Below are positions 35,435 through 44,730 of a DNA stretch of 64,000 bases, one piece after another. The stretch spans positions 1-64,000 of the forward strand of contig NZ_JNIO01000002.1 in the NCBI RefSeq assembly GCF_000702545.1, read 5' to 3'. Under the pieces are notes generated by a model that saw only the letters and a list, made by a program, of their open reading frames with translations, did no database searches and was not told the DNA's origin. The stretch is from Selenomonas sp. AB3002 (GTDB lineage: Bacteria; Bacillota; Negativicutes; Selenomonadales; Selenomonadaceae). The stretch's first letter is position 1, and the number at the start of each line of letters is the position of its first letter. Made by a program: the position numbers and the translations under genes.

Positions 35435-37501
35435 TTACGCCAGCACAATCTTGCTGAAATCAGCCACCCTGCCTGCCAGCATATCAATGGACTTCAGCAG
35501 GCCCAGGCGGTTGTTCCTGATGGCCTCGTCCTTGTCCATGACCATGACGTCCTCGAAGAACTTGTCGATGGGCTGGGTGAGCTCCGTGAGGGCATCGATG
35601 GCACCCACGTAGTCCTGGCCGGCAATGAGGCTCTCCACAGAGGAGGCCGTAGCCTTGCAAACCTGGCCCAGTGTCTTCTCTGCCTCCACCTGGAAGAGGC
35701 TTTCTTCAAAGCCTTCTTTCTCAGCCTTGGCAGCCAGGTTGGAAGCGCGGACCAGAGCCTGGATATGAGCCACAGCGTCGCCGGAGACGAACTTCTGCAC
35801 AGCCTGGGCGCGGAGGCTCACGGCGTAGAGGTCATCCACATCGGCCAGCACTGCATCCACCACATCGTAGCGCACTTCTTCCAGCACGTTCTTCAAGCGC
35901 AGGCGCATGAAGTCAGCCACATCCTGCTGCATCTTCTGGCGGGCAGCCTCGTCGGTGATGCCGTAAAGGTCCATGGACTTGGCCACCACTTTGGAAAGGC
36001 TCAGCTGCCATTTGGCCTCGATCATCATGTTCACCAGGCCCAGAGCCTGACGGCGCAGGGCAAAGGGATCCTGGGAGCCCGTGGGAATCTTGCCACGAGA
36101 GAAGGTGCCCACGATGGTGTCAATCTTGTCGGCAGTGCTGACAATGCGGCCTGCCTCGGACTGGGGCTGGCTGTCACCTGCGAAGCGAGGCATATAATGC
36201 TCGTCAATGGCGACAGCCACCTTCTCGCACTCCCCGTCCAGCTTGGCATATTCACGGCCCATAATGCCCTGCAGCTCGGTGAACTCCGTCACCATGCCGG
36301 TGACCAGGTCAGCCTTGCAGAGGATGGCAGCGCGGTGGGCATGCTTTGTGACCTTTTCGTCAGCCTTGAGCTCAGCAGCGATGAAGTCAGAGAGCTCAGC
36401 CAGACGCTCTGACTTCTCATACATATTGCCCAGCCCCTGCTGGAACACAACGGTCTTGAGCTTCTCCCGATGCTCCTCCAGGCTCTTCTTGCGGTCCTCA
36501 TCGAAGAAGAACTGGGCATCCTCCAGACGGGCGCGGAGCACGCGCTCGTTGCCGTGCTGGACAGTCTCCAGATGCTCCTTGCCGCCGTTGCGGACAGTGA
36601 TGAAGAGGGGCAGGAGCTTGCCCTCAGCGCTCTTCACCGGGAAGTAGCGCTGATGGTCACGCATGGGAGTGATGACCGTCTCGGGAGGCAGAGCCAGATA
36701 CTTGTCGTCGAACTTGCCGCAGAGGGCCGTGGGATACTCCACCAGGTACAGCACTTCTTCCAGCAGGTCTTCGGAAATCTCTGCCTGACCACCGTTGGCC
36801 TTGGCTGTTTCCACAATCTGCTCGCGGATCATGGCCTTGCGGCGCTCCTGGTCCACGATGATGAACTGTGCCTCGCAGGCCTGCTCATAGCTTTCAGCAT
36901 CAGCAATCTCGAACTCGCCGTTCTTGTCCTTGGTGGGAGAAAGGAAGCGATGGCCGCGGCTCACGCGGCCGGACTGCACCTCAGCCACCTCGAAGGGAAT
37001 GACCTCAGAGCCAAGGAGGGCTACAATCCATCTGAGAGGACGGATAAACTTGAAGTCAAGGTCACGCCAGCGCATATTGTTGGGGAAGGACAGGGAGGAA
37101 ATGAGCTCAGGCAGGATGGATTTCAGGAGCTCTGCCGTAGCCTGGCCCTTCTCATGTACCATGGCGTACACATAGCCATCCTTCACTACCAGATCCTTGG
37201 GGTCCACCTTCTGGCCCCGGGCAAAGCCCTGGGCAGCCTTGGTGGGATTGCCGTCAGCATCGAAGGCAATCTGCACGGAAGGACCGCGGTTCTCGCTTTC
37301 CACGTCCTCCTGGCTCTCAGCAAGGCCCGTTACCAGGAGAGCCGTGCGGCGGGGCGTGCCGATGGTGCGGACACTCTCAAAGGCCACGCGATTTTCCTGC
37401 AGGGCCTTTTCTGCCTTTTCCTTCAGTTCCTTCAGGATGCCCGGCATCACATGAGCCGGGACTTCCTCAGTACCGATTTCCAAAAGTAAGTTCTTGCTCA
37501 T
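35435..37501 (-). CDS. glyS: Glycine--tRNA ligase beta subunit
   Basis: A 688-residue beta subunit of the tetrameric glycyl-tRNA synthetase, starting [19 protein letters not shown]. It contains the conserved RWLALGS-like segment [14 protein letters not shown], the HD-like region and the C-terminal DALR-type anticodon domain. Its start overlaps the stop of glyQ by four bases. Full length for the family. Confidence 0.97.
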   Translation of the reverse strand: MSKNLLLEIGTEEVPAHVMPGILKELKEKAEKALQENRVAFESVRTIGTPRRTALLVTGLAESQEDVESENRGPSVQIAFDADGNPTKAAQGFARGQKVDPKDLVVKDGYVYAMVHEKGQATAELLKSILPELISSLSFPNNMRWRDLDFKFIRPLRWIVALLGSEVIPFEVAEVQSGRVSRGHRFLSPTKDKNGEFEIADAESYEQACEAQFIIVDQERRKAMIREQIVETAKANGGQAEISEDLLEEVLYLVEYPTALCGKFDDKYLALPPETVITPMRDHQRYFPVKSAEGKLLPLFITVRNGGKEHLETVQHGNERVLRARLEDAQFFFDEDRKKSLEEHREKLKTVVFQQGLGNMYEKSERLAELSDFIAAELKADEKVTKHAHRAAILCKADLVTGMVTEFTELQGIMGREYAKLDGECEKVAVAIDEHYMPRFAGDSQPQSEAGRIVSTADKIDTIVGTFSRGKIPTGSQDPFALRRQALGLVNMMIEAKWQLSLSKVVAKSMDLYGITDEAARQKMQQDVADFMRLRLKNVLEEVRYDVVDAVLADVDDLYAVSLRAQAVQKFVSGDAVAHIQALVRASNLAAKAEKEGFEESLFQVEAEKTLGQVCKATASSVESLIAGQDYVGAIDALTELTQPIDKFFEDVMVMDKDEAIRNNRLGLLKSIDMLAGRVADFSKIVLA

Positions 37502-38382
37502 GCCTTTTTCCCTCCTCTGTTCAGCATGGGATAGCCAAGCTCCTCACGCTGCTTCAGGTAACACTCTGCGCACATGCGGGCCAGCTTGCGGACGCGGCCG
37601 ATGAAGGCCGTGCGCTGGGACACGGAGATGGCCCCCCGGGCATCCAGCAGGTTGAAGGTATGGGAGCACTTCAGTACATAATCATAGGCCGGATGCACAT
37701 AGCCCTTCTCGATGACACGCACAGCCTCAGCCTCGTACTTGTCAAAGAGTTCAAAGAGCAGATCCTCATCGGAAAGGTCAAAGGCATAAGCAGACTGCTC
37801 ATACTCGTTCTGATGGAACACATCGCCGTAGGTGTAGTCGTCAGTCCACTGCACATCGTAGACATTGTCCACCCCCTGAATGTACATGGCCAGGCGCTCC
37901 AATCCGTAGGTGATCTCGGAAGCCACGGGCTTCACATCCTGGCTGCCTACCTGCTGGAAATAGGTGAACTGGGTAATCTCCATGCCATCCAGCCAGACCT
38001 CCCAGCCCAGGCCCCAGGCCCCCAGGGTGGGGGATTCCCAGTTATCCTCTACGAAGCGGATATCGTGCTCGGCAGGATTGATGCCCAGGCGCTCCAAGCT
38101 CTCCAGATAAAGCTCCTGGATATTGTCCGGGGAGGGCTTCATGATGACCTGGAACTGATGATGCTGGTAAAGGCGGTTCGGGTTGTCGCCATAGCGGCCG
38201 TCAGCCGGGCGACGGGAAGGCTCCACATAGGCCACATTCCAAGGCTCAGGGCCCAGGACACGCAGGAAAGTGGAGGGATTCATGGTGCCGGCGCCCTTTT
38301 CCACATCATAGGGCTCGGCCAGGATGCAGCCCTGCTCCGACCAGAACTTCTGCAGGGCCAGGATGATTTCCTGAAATTTCAT
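37498..38382 (-). CDS. glyQ: Glycine--tRNA ligase alpha subunit
   Basis: A 294-residue class II catalytic subunit ([58 protein letters not shown]). It joins glycine to its tRNA together with GlyS. The ATG at 38382 follows the T-box terminator; a longer in-frame start lies inside the leader and is not credible. Confidence 0.97.
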   Translation of the reverse strand: MKFQEIILALQKFWSEQGCILAEPYDVEKGAGTMNPSTFLRVLGPEPWNVAYVEPSRRPADGRYGDNPNRLYQHHQFQVIMKPSPDNIQELYLESLERLGINPAEHDIRFVEDNWESPTLGAWGLGWEVWLDGMEITQFTYFQQVGSQDVKPVASEITYGLERLAMYIQGVDNVYDVQWTDDYTYGDVFHQNEYEQSAYAFDLSDEDLLFELFDKYEAEAVRVIEKGYVHPAYDYVLKCSHTFNLLDARGAISVSQRTAFIGRVRKLARMCAECYLKQREELGYPMLNRGGKKA

Positions 38383-38399
38383 ATCTACAACTCCTTCTG

Positions 38400-38605
38400 T
38401 CTGCAGGGACGCAAAAAAGCCCCGCCCCTGCAACTGTATGTTACAGGGACGAGACTAAAATCCCGCGGTTCCACCCTGATTGGCGCACTTCGTGCACCCA
38501 CCTCAAGCTATAGTTTTGTGCAGCTCCAAAGCGCCCTTCGCACTCTTGCGGTCTCACACCCTCACCGCTCGCTGGAACCAGTGCTACTCTTCTTTTTCAT
38601 CGCTT
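38400..38605 (-). ncRNA. T-box leader (tRNA-Gly)
   Basis: The minus strand holds the T-box signature AGGGTGGAACCGCGG (38463-38477), preceded by a structured stem I region and followed by a terminator (about 38413-38457, ending in T6). Uncharged tRNA-Gly should bind and favour the antiterminator, switching on glyQS. I did not fix the specifier position; GGC triplets are present in the stem I region. Confidence 0.92.
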
Positions 38606-38610
38606 CCTAA

Positions 38611-38639
38611 AGTCTAGCAAATCAGGGGTTATCTGTCAA
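38611..38639 (-). promoter_or_regulatory. glyQS promoter
   Basis: TTGACA and TAGACT on the minus strand with a 17-base spacer, just above the T-box leader. Confidence 0.75.
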
Positions 38640-38645
38640 TCACAA

Positions 38646-39632
38646 TTACTCATCGTCATCATCATAGCCGCCATCGTCGTCATCATAATCGCCGTCATCT
38701 TCATCGTAGTCGCCGTCGTCCTCTTCCTCTTCTTCCTCTTCTTCGTCTTCTTCGTCGTCTACATCTTCCTCATCGTCATCTTCATCATCTTCCTCGTCGT
38801 CATCTTCCTCGTCATCATCATCATCATCGTCGTCATCGTCATCATCATCATCGTCGTCATCGTCATCATCATCATCGTCGTCATCGTCATCATCGTCGTC
38901 ATCATCATCGTCATCGTCGTCATCATCGTCGTCATCATCGTCGTCATCGTCGTCATCATCGTCGTCGTCGTCATCATCGTCATCATCGTCGTCGTCGTCG
39001 TCATCGTCATCATCGTCGTCATCGTCATCATCGTCGTCGTCGTCATCATCGTCGTCGTCGTCATCGTCGTCGTCGTCATCGTCGTCGTCGTCATCGTCGT
39101 CGTCGTCATCGTCGTACTCGTCATCATCATCGAGCTCGAATTCGTCCTCATAATCTTCGTACTCGTATTCCTCGTACTCGATTATCTCTTCATACTCTTC
39201 GATGATTTCATCAATGTACGTTACATCGCCGGTTTCCTGATACTTCGCATAGGCGTCCCTGGCTGCTGCCGCTGAAGCTCCACCTGCAGCGGTGAGGGCT
39301 GCCAGTTTGGCACCGCGTCCCATGCGGCTGCCGCCCTTGCCGCCGCCCGAACCCTTGCCAGAGCCCTTGCCAGAACCTTTGCCGCCACCATGGCTGGATT
39401 CCTTCTTGCCGGAATGTCCGGAAGGCTTATGACCCGAAGCCTTCTTGGCGTATTTCTCACTCTGGGCCAAGGCATCCAACGCGTCCTGCAGGCTATAGCC
39501 ATTATTCATCAGGTAATCAATATCATTCTGTTCATAGTATTTGCCGTTTGGTGCCACATACTCGGAGAGTTTTGCCGCTTTCTTCTGAGCGAATTCCTTT
39601 GCCTTCTGAGCCACGTCTTTCATAGATGCCAT
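38646..39632 (-). CDS. Poly-aspartate low-complexity protein
   Basis: A 328-residue protein in three parts. The N-terminal 60 residues are helical and basic (MKDVAQKAKEFAQKKAAKL). A Gly/Ser/Lys segment (GKGSGKGSGKGSGGGKGG) and a short Ala-rich helix follow. The rest is an extreme acidic tail, including more than 100 nearly uninterrupted Asp residues coded by mixed GAT and GAC, ending in DGDY repeats. No signal peptide is visible. The tail could bind calcium or other cations, or a basic partner. I know no named family. Confidence 0.75.
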   Translation of the reverse strand: MASMKDVAQKAKEFAQKKAAKLSEYVAPNGKYYEQNDIDYLMNNGYSLQDALDALAQSEKYAKKASGHKPSGHSGKKESSHGGGKGSGKGSGKGSGGGKGGSRMGRGAKLAALTAAGGASAAAARDAYAKYQETGDVTYIDEIIEEYEEIIEYEEYEYEDYEDEFELDDDDEYDDDDDDDDDDDDDDDDDDDDDDDDDDDDDDDDDDDDDDDDDDDDDDDDDDDDDDDDDDDDDDDDDDDDDDDDDDDDDDDDDDDDDDDDDDDDDDDDDDDDDEEDDDEEDDEDDDEEDVDDEEDEEEEEEEEDDGDYDEDDGDYDDDDGGYDDDDE

Positions 39633-39705
39633 ATTAGATTACTCCCTTCAACTTATCCTTTAGCATTTATCTGATTGCCATAAAAAGCTGGCAACAACAG
39701 CAATT

Positions 39706-41748
39706 TTACTGCACATTGGTGGTGATCTCGCCCTTGTTCAGGACAAATTCCACCATCTGGGACAGAGCGCTGTCACCATTGGGCGAGAGGAACTCGAAGA
39801 GGTAGCCGTAGCTGCCGTCCACCAGTTTCTCATCCTTCACCTGGGGCTTGTCCCCTATGGTGAAGGTCTCCACTTCCACGGGCTTGAAATTATCGTCATT
39901 GCCACTGATGCTCATGGCGTAATGAATGGTAGTGATCTTATCGCCCTGCTTGAGCTTCTTCAGTTCTCTGTCAGCCATGCCATGGCTGTCCAGCCCCTGG
40001 CGCGCACCCAGAATCTTGTAGCTCTTGTCTTTGAAGCTGTAGGTCACCTGCAGATTGCACTCCTCCCCATTCAGCTTGATGGGAATAGAGTAGAGGTTAT
40101 AGTCGTCCTCCATGGCAGTGATTTCCACATAGACAGGATGGCCGTCCAGCATGGGCCAGGTGCCCTGGAAGTTGTCCTTGAAGATACCCTTGTCCCAGTC
40201 AGCCTTGATGTCGCCATCGCTGCCCAGATAGAGAATCAGGTCTTTTTTCACGTCCACGCTGACCAGATTGCAATGGATGGCAGAGACCAGATCCAGCTTG
40301 TCCTCCGCCAGCTTCACCTCGGCATTGCCCTCTTTGTCAACGCCTACAGGGGTGTCCTCCAGGGCCTTGATATCAAATACGCCCTTGGCTGGTGCACTCT
40401 TGGCCTGAGTTGCCTGCTGGGCAACCTGCTTCTGGGCCTCCAGTTCCTTCTTGTCGTCTGCCAGCTGCTTCTTGAGGTTGTCGATAGTGCCCTCGGGCAG
40501 CTTGCCGTAAAGGAGGTACTGGTAAAGATACTTGTGAGGCAGGGACGCAGAGATCTGATTGGCGTACATGGCGAAATGGTCCCTGTCGCCATCATAGGAA
40601 TGGAAACCGGAAATGCCGCTGCCCTGGTCACGATAGAAGCTGGTCACCTTGTAGATGACCGCATCATCCACGGCCTTCACCAGCTGCTTGTAGGAATTGG
40701 GCAGCTGCTTCTTGGATTCTTTGGCCAGGTCTGCCAGGTCCACCATGTTGGTGAAGCCCTGCTTGCGGGTATTGCCGCCATAATTCTCGGCGGTCTTGGC
40801 CTTGCGGGCATAGGCGGAGAAGAACTTCTTGGGGTTCTTCTTCGCTGCCTCCAGCGCCTCGATGCCGAAGGCATCATAGGCCACCTTCAAGGCAGGCATC
40901 TTGCTCATGTCGATGACGGAGAGAGTGATGGAATCATCCACATCTTCCTTCTCGCAGCCCTTCACATAGCTGTCGCAGATGGCCTTGCCAATGCCGTTGC
41001 CTCCCAGGGCGGGATTCTTGGCCAGTGCCCCTACCCAGCCGGTGTAGTACCAGCCACAGCCTGGCTCCACTTCCTCGGAGCCTACCATATACCTGGTCAG
41101 GCCCTCCAGCATATGAGCTGTCTCATATGTAGCCATGAGGCAGGCATCAAAGCCAATCAGCTCGAAAGGAGGCTTGTCCTTGGAAGACTCATACACTGCA
41201 TCAAAGGCCTGGCGGATATCGTTGAGGCTCAGGGGGCGCTCTGAAAATTCGTCATAGCAGACCCCGCTCATGCTGCCGCCGCCATGATCCCAAAAGACGA
41301 AGATATGATGGTCAGCTGTGTAGTTTTCCTTGCCAAACTTCAGAAAATCCGCCAGCGTGGCAGGATCTCCCATATCGGCTCCCTTCACTTTCCCCAGTTC
41401 ATGGAAGCCTTCGCTGTCGTAGAGCAGCCGTACCGCTGTCTTGCCCTTGGCGCCGATATCGCTATGCCATTTCTTGGCACCGCCGGCCTCAATGAGCACC
41501 TTCACATTGGACGGCAGCTTCACCTTCTCCAGCTCTGCCAAATCTGCAGAGGCTGCCCCGAACCTGGACTCAAGGTCCGTACCGCAGAGATACCAGTGGA
41601 TAACCCAGGTATCGTCCTTGCCGTAAGTATCCTTGAACTCTGCCACCGTGGCCTTGCCCGATGGCTTGTCCTCTGAGCATCCGCTAAGGAAAGCAAATGC
41701 TGTCAGCAGGACCATAATTAGAATTCCCCTAAGTGCGGCTCTTGTCAT
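39706..41748 (-). CDS. Clostripain-type (C11) cysteine peptidase lipoprotein
   Basis: A 680-residue protein. A lipoprotein signal ends at Cys24 (LSGC). The peptidase core has the catalytic His155 in FWDHGGGSM and Cys203 in IGFDACLMATYE, the usual C11 dyad. After the core comes a region of about 250 residues without known domain. C11 enzymes cut after Arg or Lys and are normally secreted or surface-bound. It sits between the poly-Asp gene and two exported proteins. Confidence 0.88.
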   Translation of the reverse strand: MTRAALRGILIMVLLTAFAFLSGCSEDKPSGKATVAEFKDTYGKDDTWVIHWYLCGTDLESRFGAASADLAELEKVKLPSNVKVLIEAGGAKKWHSDIGAKGKTAVRLLYDSEGFHELGKVKGADMGDPATLADFLKFGKENYTADHHIFVFWDHGGGSMSGVCYDEFSERPLSLNDIRQAFDAVYESSKDKPPFELIGFDACLMATYETAHMLEGLTRYMVGSEEVEPGCGWYYTGWVGALAKNPALGGNGIGKAICDSYVKGCEKEDVDDSITLSVIDMSKMPALKVAYDAFGIEALEAAKKNPKKFFSAYARKAKTAENYGGNTRKQGFTNMVDLADLAKESKKQLPNSYKQLVKAVDDAVIYKVTSFYRDQGSGISGFHSYDGDRDHFAMYANQISASLPHKYLYQYLLYGKLPEGTIDNLKKQLADDKKELEAQKQVAQQATQAKSAPAKGVFDIKALEDTPVGVDKEGNAEVKLAEDKLDLVSAIHCNLVSVDVKKDLILYLGSDGDIKADWDKGIFKDNFQGTWPMLDGHPVYVEITAMEDDYNLYSIPIKLNGEECNLQVTYSFKDKSYKILGARQGLDSHGMADRELKKLKQGDKITTIHYAMSISGNDDNFKPVEVETFTIGDKPQVKDEKLVDGSYGYLFEFLSPNGDSALSQMVEFVLNKGEITTNVQ

Positions 41749-41930
41749 AGAAAATTCCTCCTATTAAACAGGCAAGTCCACCCTTTTCCTCTCACTGAGG
41801 GTCCTAACACCCCTCGACTTTTGAACAATTCTATGCAATCTTCTGATTTCCTGCTTTTTTCTTATAAATATAACAAGCAATTTCGAAGAAAAGCGGTGGT
41901 TTCAGAATGTCACGCCACCCCATGCCACCC

Positions 41931-41977
41931 AAAAAGAGGCTAGTCACAAACCAGAAATAACCGATTTGTGACTGGCC
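41931..41977 (-). terminator. Terminator of the exported-protein gene
   Basis: Inverted repeat GGCCAGTCACAAA / TTTGTGACTaGCC with a T5 run on the minus strand. The remaining bases of this 280-base gap up to 41748 hold only a weak spurious frame. Confidence 0.65.
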
Positions 41978-42033
41978 CCTTGTTAAAACAGGACTATTAC
42001 TGTCAATGTTTAAATGCAAAGCAGCGTGTTTCG

Positions 42034-42630
42034 TTATTGCTTATCTGAACTTACAGAACCCCAGCCTGCACCAATGTCGGAATAACCGAACCAATTCGCA
42101 TTGGCATCCCAGTTAAACTGATAACGTTTCCGATTATTGCCCTTCTCGAAAGCCAACACCAGATTCCCGTTTTTCAGTGCCACAATATAAGGATATGCCC
42201 CAGCTTCGTGAGCATAATTCTGGCTGTCAATGTAGACCTCCAGCTTCTGAGCATTGGGCGAGTATCCGAAAAGGCAGGCGCGTTCAATGGACTGCAAAAC
42301 ATAAAACTGCTCGCTGTTGCTGGTGTTTTTCAGCACGCGGAAGGTATAACCGTATTCCACTTTTGGAAAGTGCTCATCGGCAATTTTCTTGTCATTCAGC
42401 CATACCTTCAGATGCAGCCTGTTGTCGCTGCTGGCCTGCCAAAGTTTCCGCATCTGGAACTTGAGAGGCCCGTAAGGAGTAGTGAAGGTTTCCGTCAACG
42501 CCTGGTCATTTTTCAATCCTTCAGTAAAATTTTTTGCCTCATAAGTCATTTGGTAAGACTCAGCGGCAAGACACACCGTAGCAAACGCCATAATCATCAG
42601 GCTTAATAGGAACGCAATACATTTTTTCAT
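42034..42630 (-). CDS. Exported hypothetical protein
   Basis: A 198-residue protein with a clear Sec signal peptide (MKKCIAFLLSLMIMAFATV, cleavage likely after CLA-A). The mature part is beta-rich with many Tyr and Asn residues and ends GYSDIGAGWGSVSSDKQ. I recognise no domain. GGGAGG before the ATG at 42630 fixes the start. It may act with the SYLF-like exported gene just upstream. Confidence 0.7.
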   Translation of the reverse strand: MKKCIAFLLSLMIMAFATVCLAAESYQMTYEAKNFTEGLKNDQALTETFTTPYGPLKFQMRKLWQASSDNRLHLKVWLNDKKIADEHFPKVEYGYTFRVLKNTSNSEQFYVLQSIERACLFGYSPNAQKLEVYIDSQNYAHEAGAYPYIVALKNGNLVLAFEKGNNRKRYQFNWDANANWFGYSDIGAGWGSVSSDKQ

Positions 42631-42689
42631 TAGTTCTTCCTCCCTAAACAATCACTGTTGATCCGCCACTTGCATCATACAACGTTTCC

Positions 42690-43259
42690 TCAATTAAGCG
42701 TCCTGTAAGGAGAAATCCTTCCCCCTTTGAAAGTAGCTTCCACAGCCAGGCCTTTTTTGTCAAGCTGATAGACCTGCACGCCCTCAGCGGTGATTGTTGC
42801 ACCTGCATAGGTCACACCGTTGACGCCGTCAGTAGCATCAGCTGAAGTTTCAGAGCCAAAGTTGATCTTGCCAGAAACTAATTTATCCCAAGCTGTTTTA
42901 TTCGCAATGATGAAAAGCAAGTCGTATTCCTTAGCGCCAAAATTTATGCCCAGGCTCACTTCCTTCATCTTAACATAGATTCTTTCGCCGGTATGGTTGT
43001 TTACGGCCACCCCGCGCCCGTGATCATCGCCCCAAAAGCCCCATTTGACACTGGCGGCGCTGATGGTACAGTAAGCGTAGGCATCCTGCACCGCCTCCTG
43101 TGCTGACGGATACTTCTGATACATGCGCTCCAGGACCTTCCCGCTCATCTCATTAAGTTCGGCACGCTGCTGGTCAGGGGTAGCCTTAGCGGCAAATACA
43201 GTGCTTGCCATCGTTAAGACCAGCATGAATAAAATCAGTTGGAAAAAATTTTTTTTCAT
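42690..43259 (-). CDS. Exported SYLF/YSC84-like lipid-binding protein
   Basis: A 189-residue protein with a Sec signal (MKKNFFQLILFMLVLTMAS). The C-terminal part (KINFGSETSADATDGVNG, YAGATITAEGVQVYQLDKKG) has the look of the SYLF/Ysc84 domain, which binds phosphoinositides in eukaryotes and is of unsettled role in bacterial envelopes. The start at 43259 has AGGGAGG upstream. Before integration of the satellite-like element this gene was the next one below rplQ. Confidence 0.7.
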   Translation of the reverse strand: MKKNFFQLILFMLVLTMASTVFAAKATPDQQRAELNEMSGKVLERMYQKYPSAQEAVQDAYAYCTISAASVKWGFWGDDHGRGVAVNNHTGERIYVKMKEVSLGINFGAKEYDLLFIIANKTAWDKLVSGKINFGSETSADATDGVNGVTYAGATITAEGVQVYQLDKKGLAVEATFKGGRISPYRTLN

Positions 43260-43343
43260 GAGAAACGCCTCCCTTATACAAAACCAACTGATGGATATTT
43301 CTCCATACGCCCCCCTAATCCCTGCTTCACATTGCATTCCAGG

Positions 43344-43409
43344 CATCAAAAAAGCCCGCCATCCCTTACGGATAGCGGACTTTTCTTTATGTCGGAATTA
43401 CACCAGCTC
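43344..43409. repeat. attL, 66-bp repeat
   Basis: Identical to 57543-57608. It carries the last four codons of rplQ with stop and the rplQ terminator. The bases just outside differ on both sides. This is the copy left behind on the far side of the element. Confidence 0.92.
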
Positions 43410-43512
43410 AATAACTGGCAGGTATTCCAGGCGGTTCCCCCTTGATTTATAAGGCTTTGCCAGCCCTCACAAGTCAGAAAAACCGCCCTTTTCTGTGGCT
43501 ACGGATTTTTTT

Positions 43513-43529
43513 ATTACGTTTTGATTACG
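43513..43529 (+). repeat. ATTACG arm-type repeats, left
   Basis: ATTACG at 43513 and 43524, 11 bases apart. The same pair with the same spacing lies inside the right end (57519, 57530). These are likely arm sites of the integrase. Confidence 0.65.
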
Positions 43530-43585
43530 CTGGCAGCCTCTCCTCCACCTTATCAAACTATAACAAACACAACAACACGTTATTA

Positions 43586-43594
43586 TGCTATAAT
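43586..43594 (+). promoter_or_regulatory. Toxin promoter, extended -10
   Basis: TGC-TATAAT about 55 bases before the toxin ATG; no clear -35 box. Confidence 0.6.
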
Positions 43595-43647
43595 GTATGG
43601 GCCGCCCCTTCTGCCATGGATGGAAGTTAAAGGAAGGAGGTGAGATA

Positions 43648-43734
43648 ATGGGTCTTTCTGATTTCTTGTTATCGGTTTTGGCAAGCCTGCTCGCGGCTGC
43701 AATCGTTGAGCTGGTGCGCAAATGGTTAGGATAG
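43648..43734 (+). CDS. Type I toxin-like small hydrophobic peptide (Fst/Ldr-like)
   Basis: A 28-residue peptide beginning MGLSDFLLSVLASLL, with one membrane segment and a charged end (VRKWLG). It has a very strong AAGGAGGTG site. This matches the Fst/Ldr/TxpA kind of type I toxins, which disturb the membrane and help keep mobile DNA in the cell. A hairpin terminator follows, and a promoter on the other strand points back into it, as expected for an antisense antitoxin. The size is below normal gene-calling limits. Confidence 0.7.
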   Translation: MGLSDFLLSVLASLLAAAIVELVRKWLG

Positions 43735-43757
43735 CGGCACCCTAGCCTCTGGAAGCA

Positions 43758-43839
43758 CAAAAAGCCCCCTGCTATGAAGAGCTGCAACTCTTCGGGGGGC
43801 TTTTTGTGTTGTGAAATAACAAGTCTAACTGATTTCTGT
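43758..43839 (-). ncRNA. Putative antitoxin antisense RNA
   Basis: A strong minus-strand promoter (TTGCTT 43870-43875, 18 bases, TGG-TATAAT 43846-43851) should start a transcript near 43839 that ends at the shared terminator near 43758. The RNA of about 80 bases would overlap the last 50 bases of the toxin mRNA, including the whole terminator stem, as in the TxpA/RatA and Fst/RNAII arrangements. Predicted from sequence only. Confidence 0.6.
43759..43805. terminator. Bidirectional terminator shared by toxin and antitoxin RNAs
   Basis: Outer stem AAAAAGCCCCC / GGGGGGCTTTTT and inner stem GAAGAG / CTCTTC, with T-runs on both strands. The remaining 240 bases to the TerS-like stop (43806-44047) hold the antitoxin promoter and a GGTGGC/GCCACC hairpin at about 44011-44028; I see no gene. 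Confidence 0.8.
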
Positions 43840-44047
43840 GCCTAAATTATACCACCTGCCGCCCCCCAAAAGCAATAGCTTTATATCGTAAACAATCGTA
43901 TACAATAATAATATGGTCTATTGTTTCGTATCCTACTGTGTTGTTGTGGAGTACAGCACAGTTAAAAATCAGACAACTTTCAGACACTAACAGCAAGCAT
44001 CATATAGGGTGGCATTTCACCGCCACCAGACAATTATTTCACTACTA

Positions 44048-44665
44048 TCACAAGCCTTTTTCAACCTCTACTTTGTTCTTTAGCCTTTCATATTCTATGC
44101 GTTCACTATCTGTAAGCCTGTCTAAATCCTCATCAACCACACTAACATGAATAACGGTTTCGCCACCTTCCAGCCCTTTGGCCTTTTCCTGCCTGCGCTC
44201 ATCCGTCAGCATGCGCAGCATTGGTGCAGCTATTGCCGGGTTGAATCCGCCGTTGGTGTCAAACGCGCCCCTTATCTCACAGTCCGCCATTTCCTCATAG
44301 ATGGAACGGCGCTCAATCTCCATTGACAGCTTCAATGCTTCAAGCACTATCCTTGGCGAACAATCAGCCATGTCCAGCTGCTCTAATGCTTTCATAGCCT
44401 TGTCTTGGAGAACGTCAGCCAGCTTCAAATGTCGCTGGTGCATATCCCTAATGGCAGCCCGCTTTTCCTCAAAGTCCACGCTCTGCAATGAGTTGTCATA
44501 GTCCCTGCACCTTGCCACCCATTGCCATTCACTCGACCACCTTTGCATAAGTGTCAGGCTTTTGCCCAACTGCTGCCCCACTTTGGCACAACTTCGCAAC
44601 TCAAGATAGACAACAAAGGCTTCATAGGCTTGTGTGCTTTCCTCCGGCTGCCTTTCCCAGGTCTC
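44048..44665 (-). pseudogene. Small terminase subunit-like gene, interrupted by IS3 element
   Basis: The main part encodes an N-terminal HTH (ELRSCAKVGQQLGKSLTLMQ, then WSSEWQWVARCRDYD) and a helical, charged C-terminal half. This is the shape of the DNA-recognition gene that precedes the large terminase in many Firmicutes phages. The IS3 element sits after codon 2: the ATG and GAG lie at 45988-45993 with a GGGGGGAG site. Removing the IS and one CTC copy restores 206 residues beginning METWERQPEESTQAYEAF, in frame. TerS picks the DNA to be packaged. The family call is by pattern, moderately sure. Confidence 0.6.
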
Positions 44666-44730
44666 TGCCCCATACCCGCTTTGCTGGACACCCGAAATGA
44701 ATGGTACAATACATTCATGAGGTGATACGA

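Noticed and set aside
38820-39120. GAT/GAC-rich stretch that looks like a simple-sequence repeat or satellite
   Set aside because: It lies in frame in a gene with start signal and normal N-terminal domain; the codons are mixed, so I call it coding.
41831-42019. A 62-codon minus-strand frame between the peptidase and exported-protein genes
   Set aside because: It covers a clear terminator hairpin and has no start signal.
43467-43787. A 106-codon minus-strand frame opposite the toxin
   Set aside because: It runs through the toxin promoter and terminator, has no ribosome-binding site and poor composition; the small hydrophobic peptide on the plus strand is better supported.
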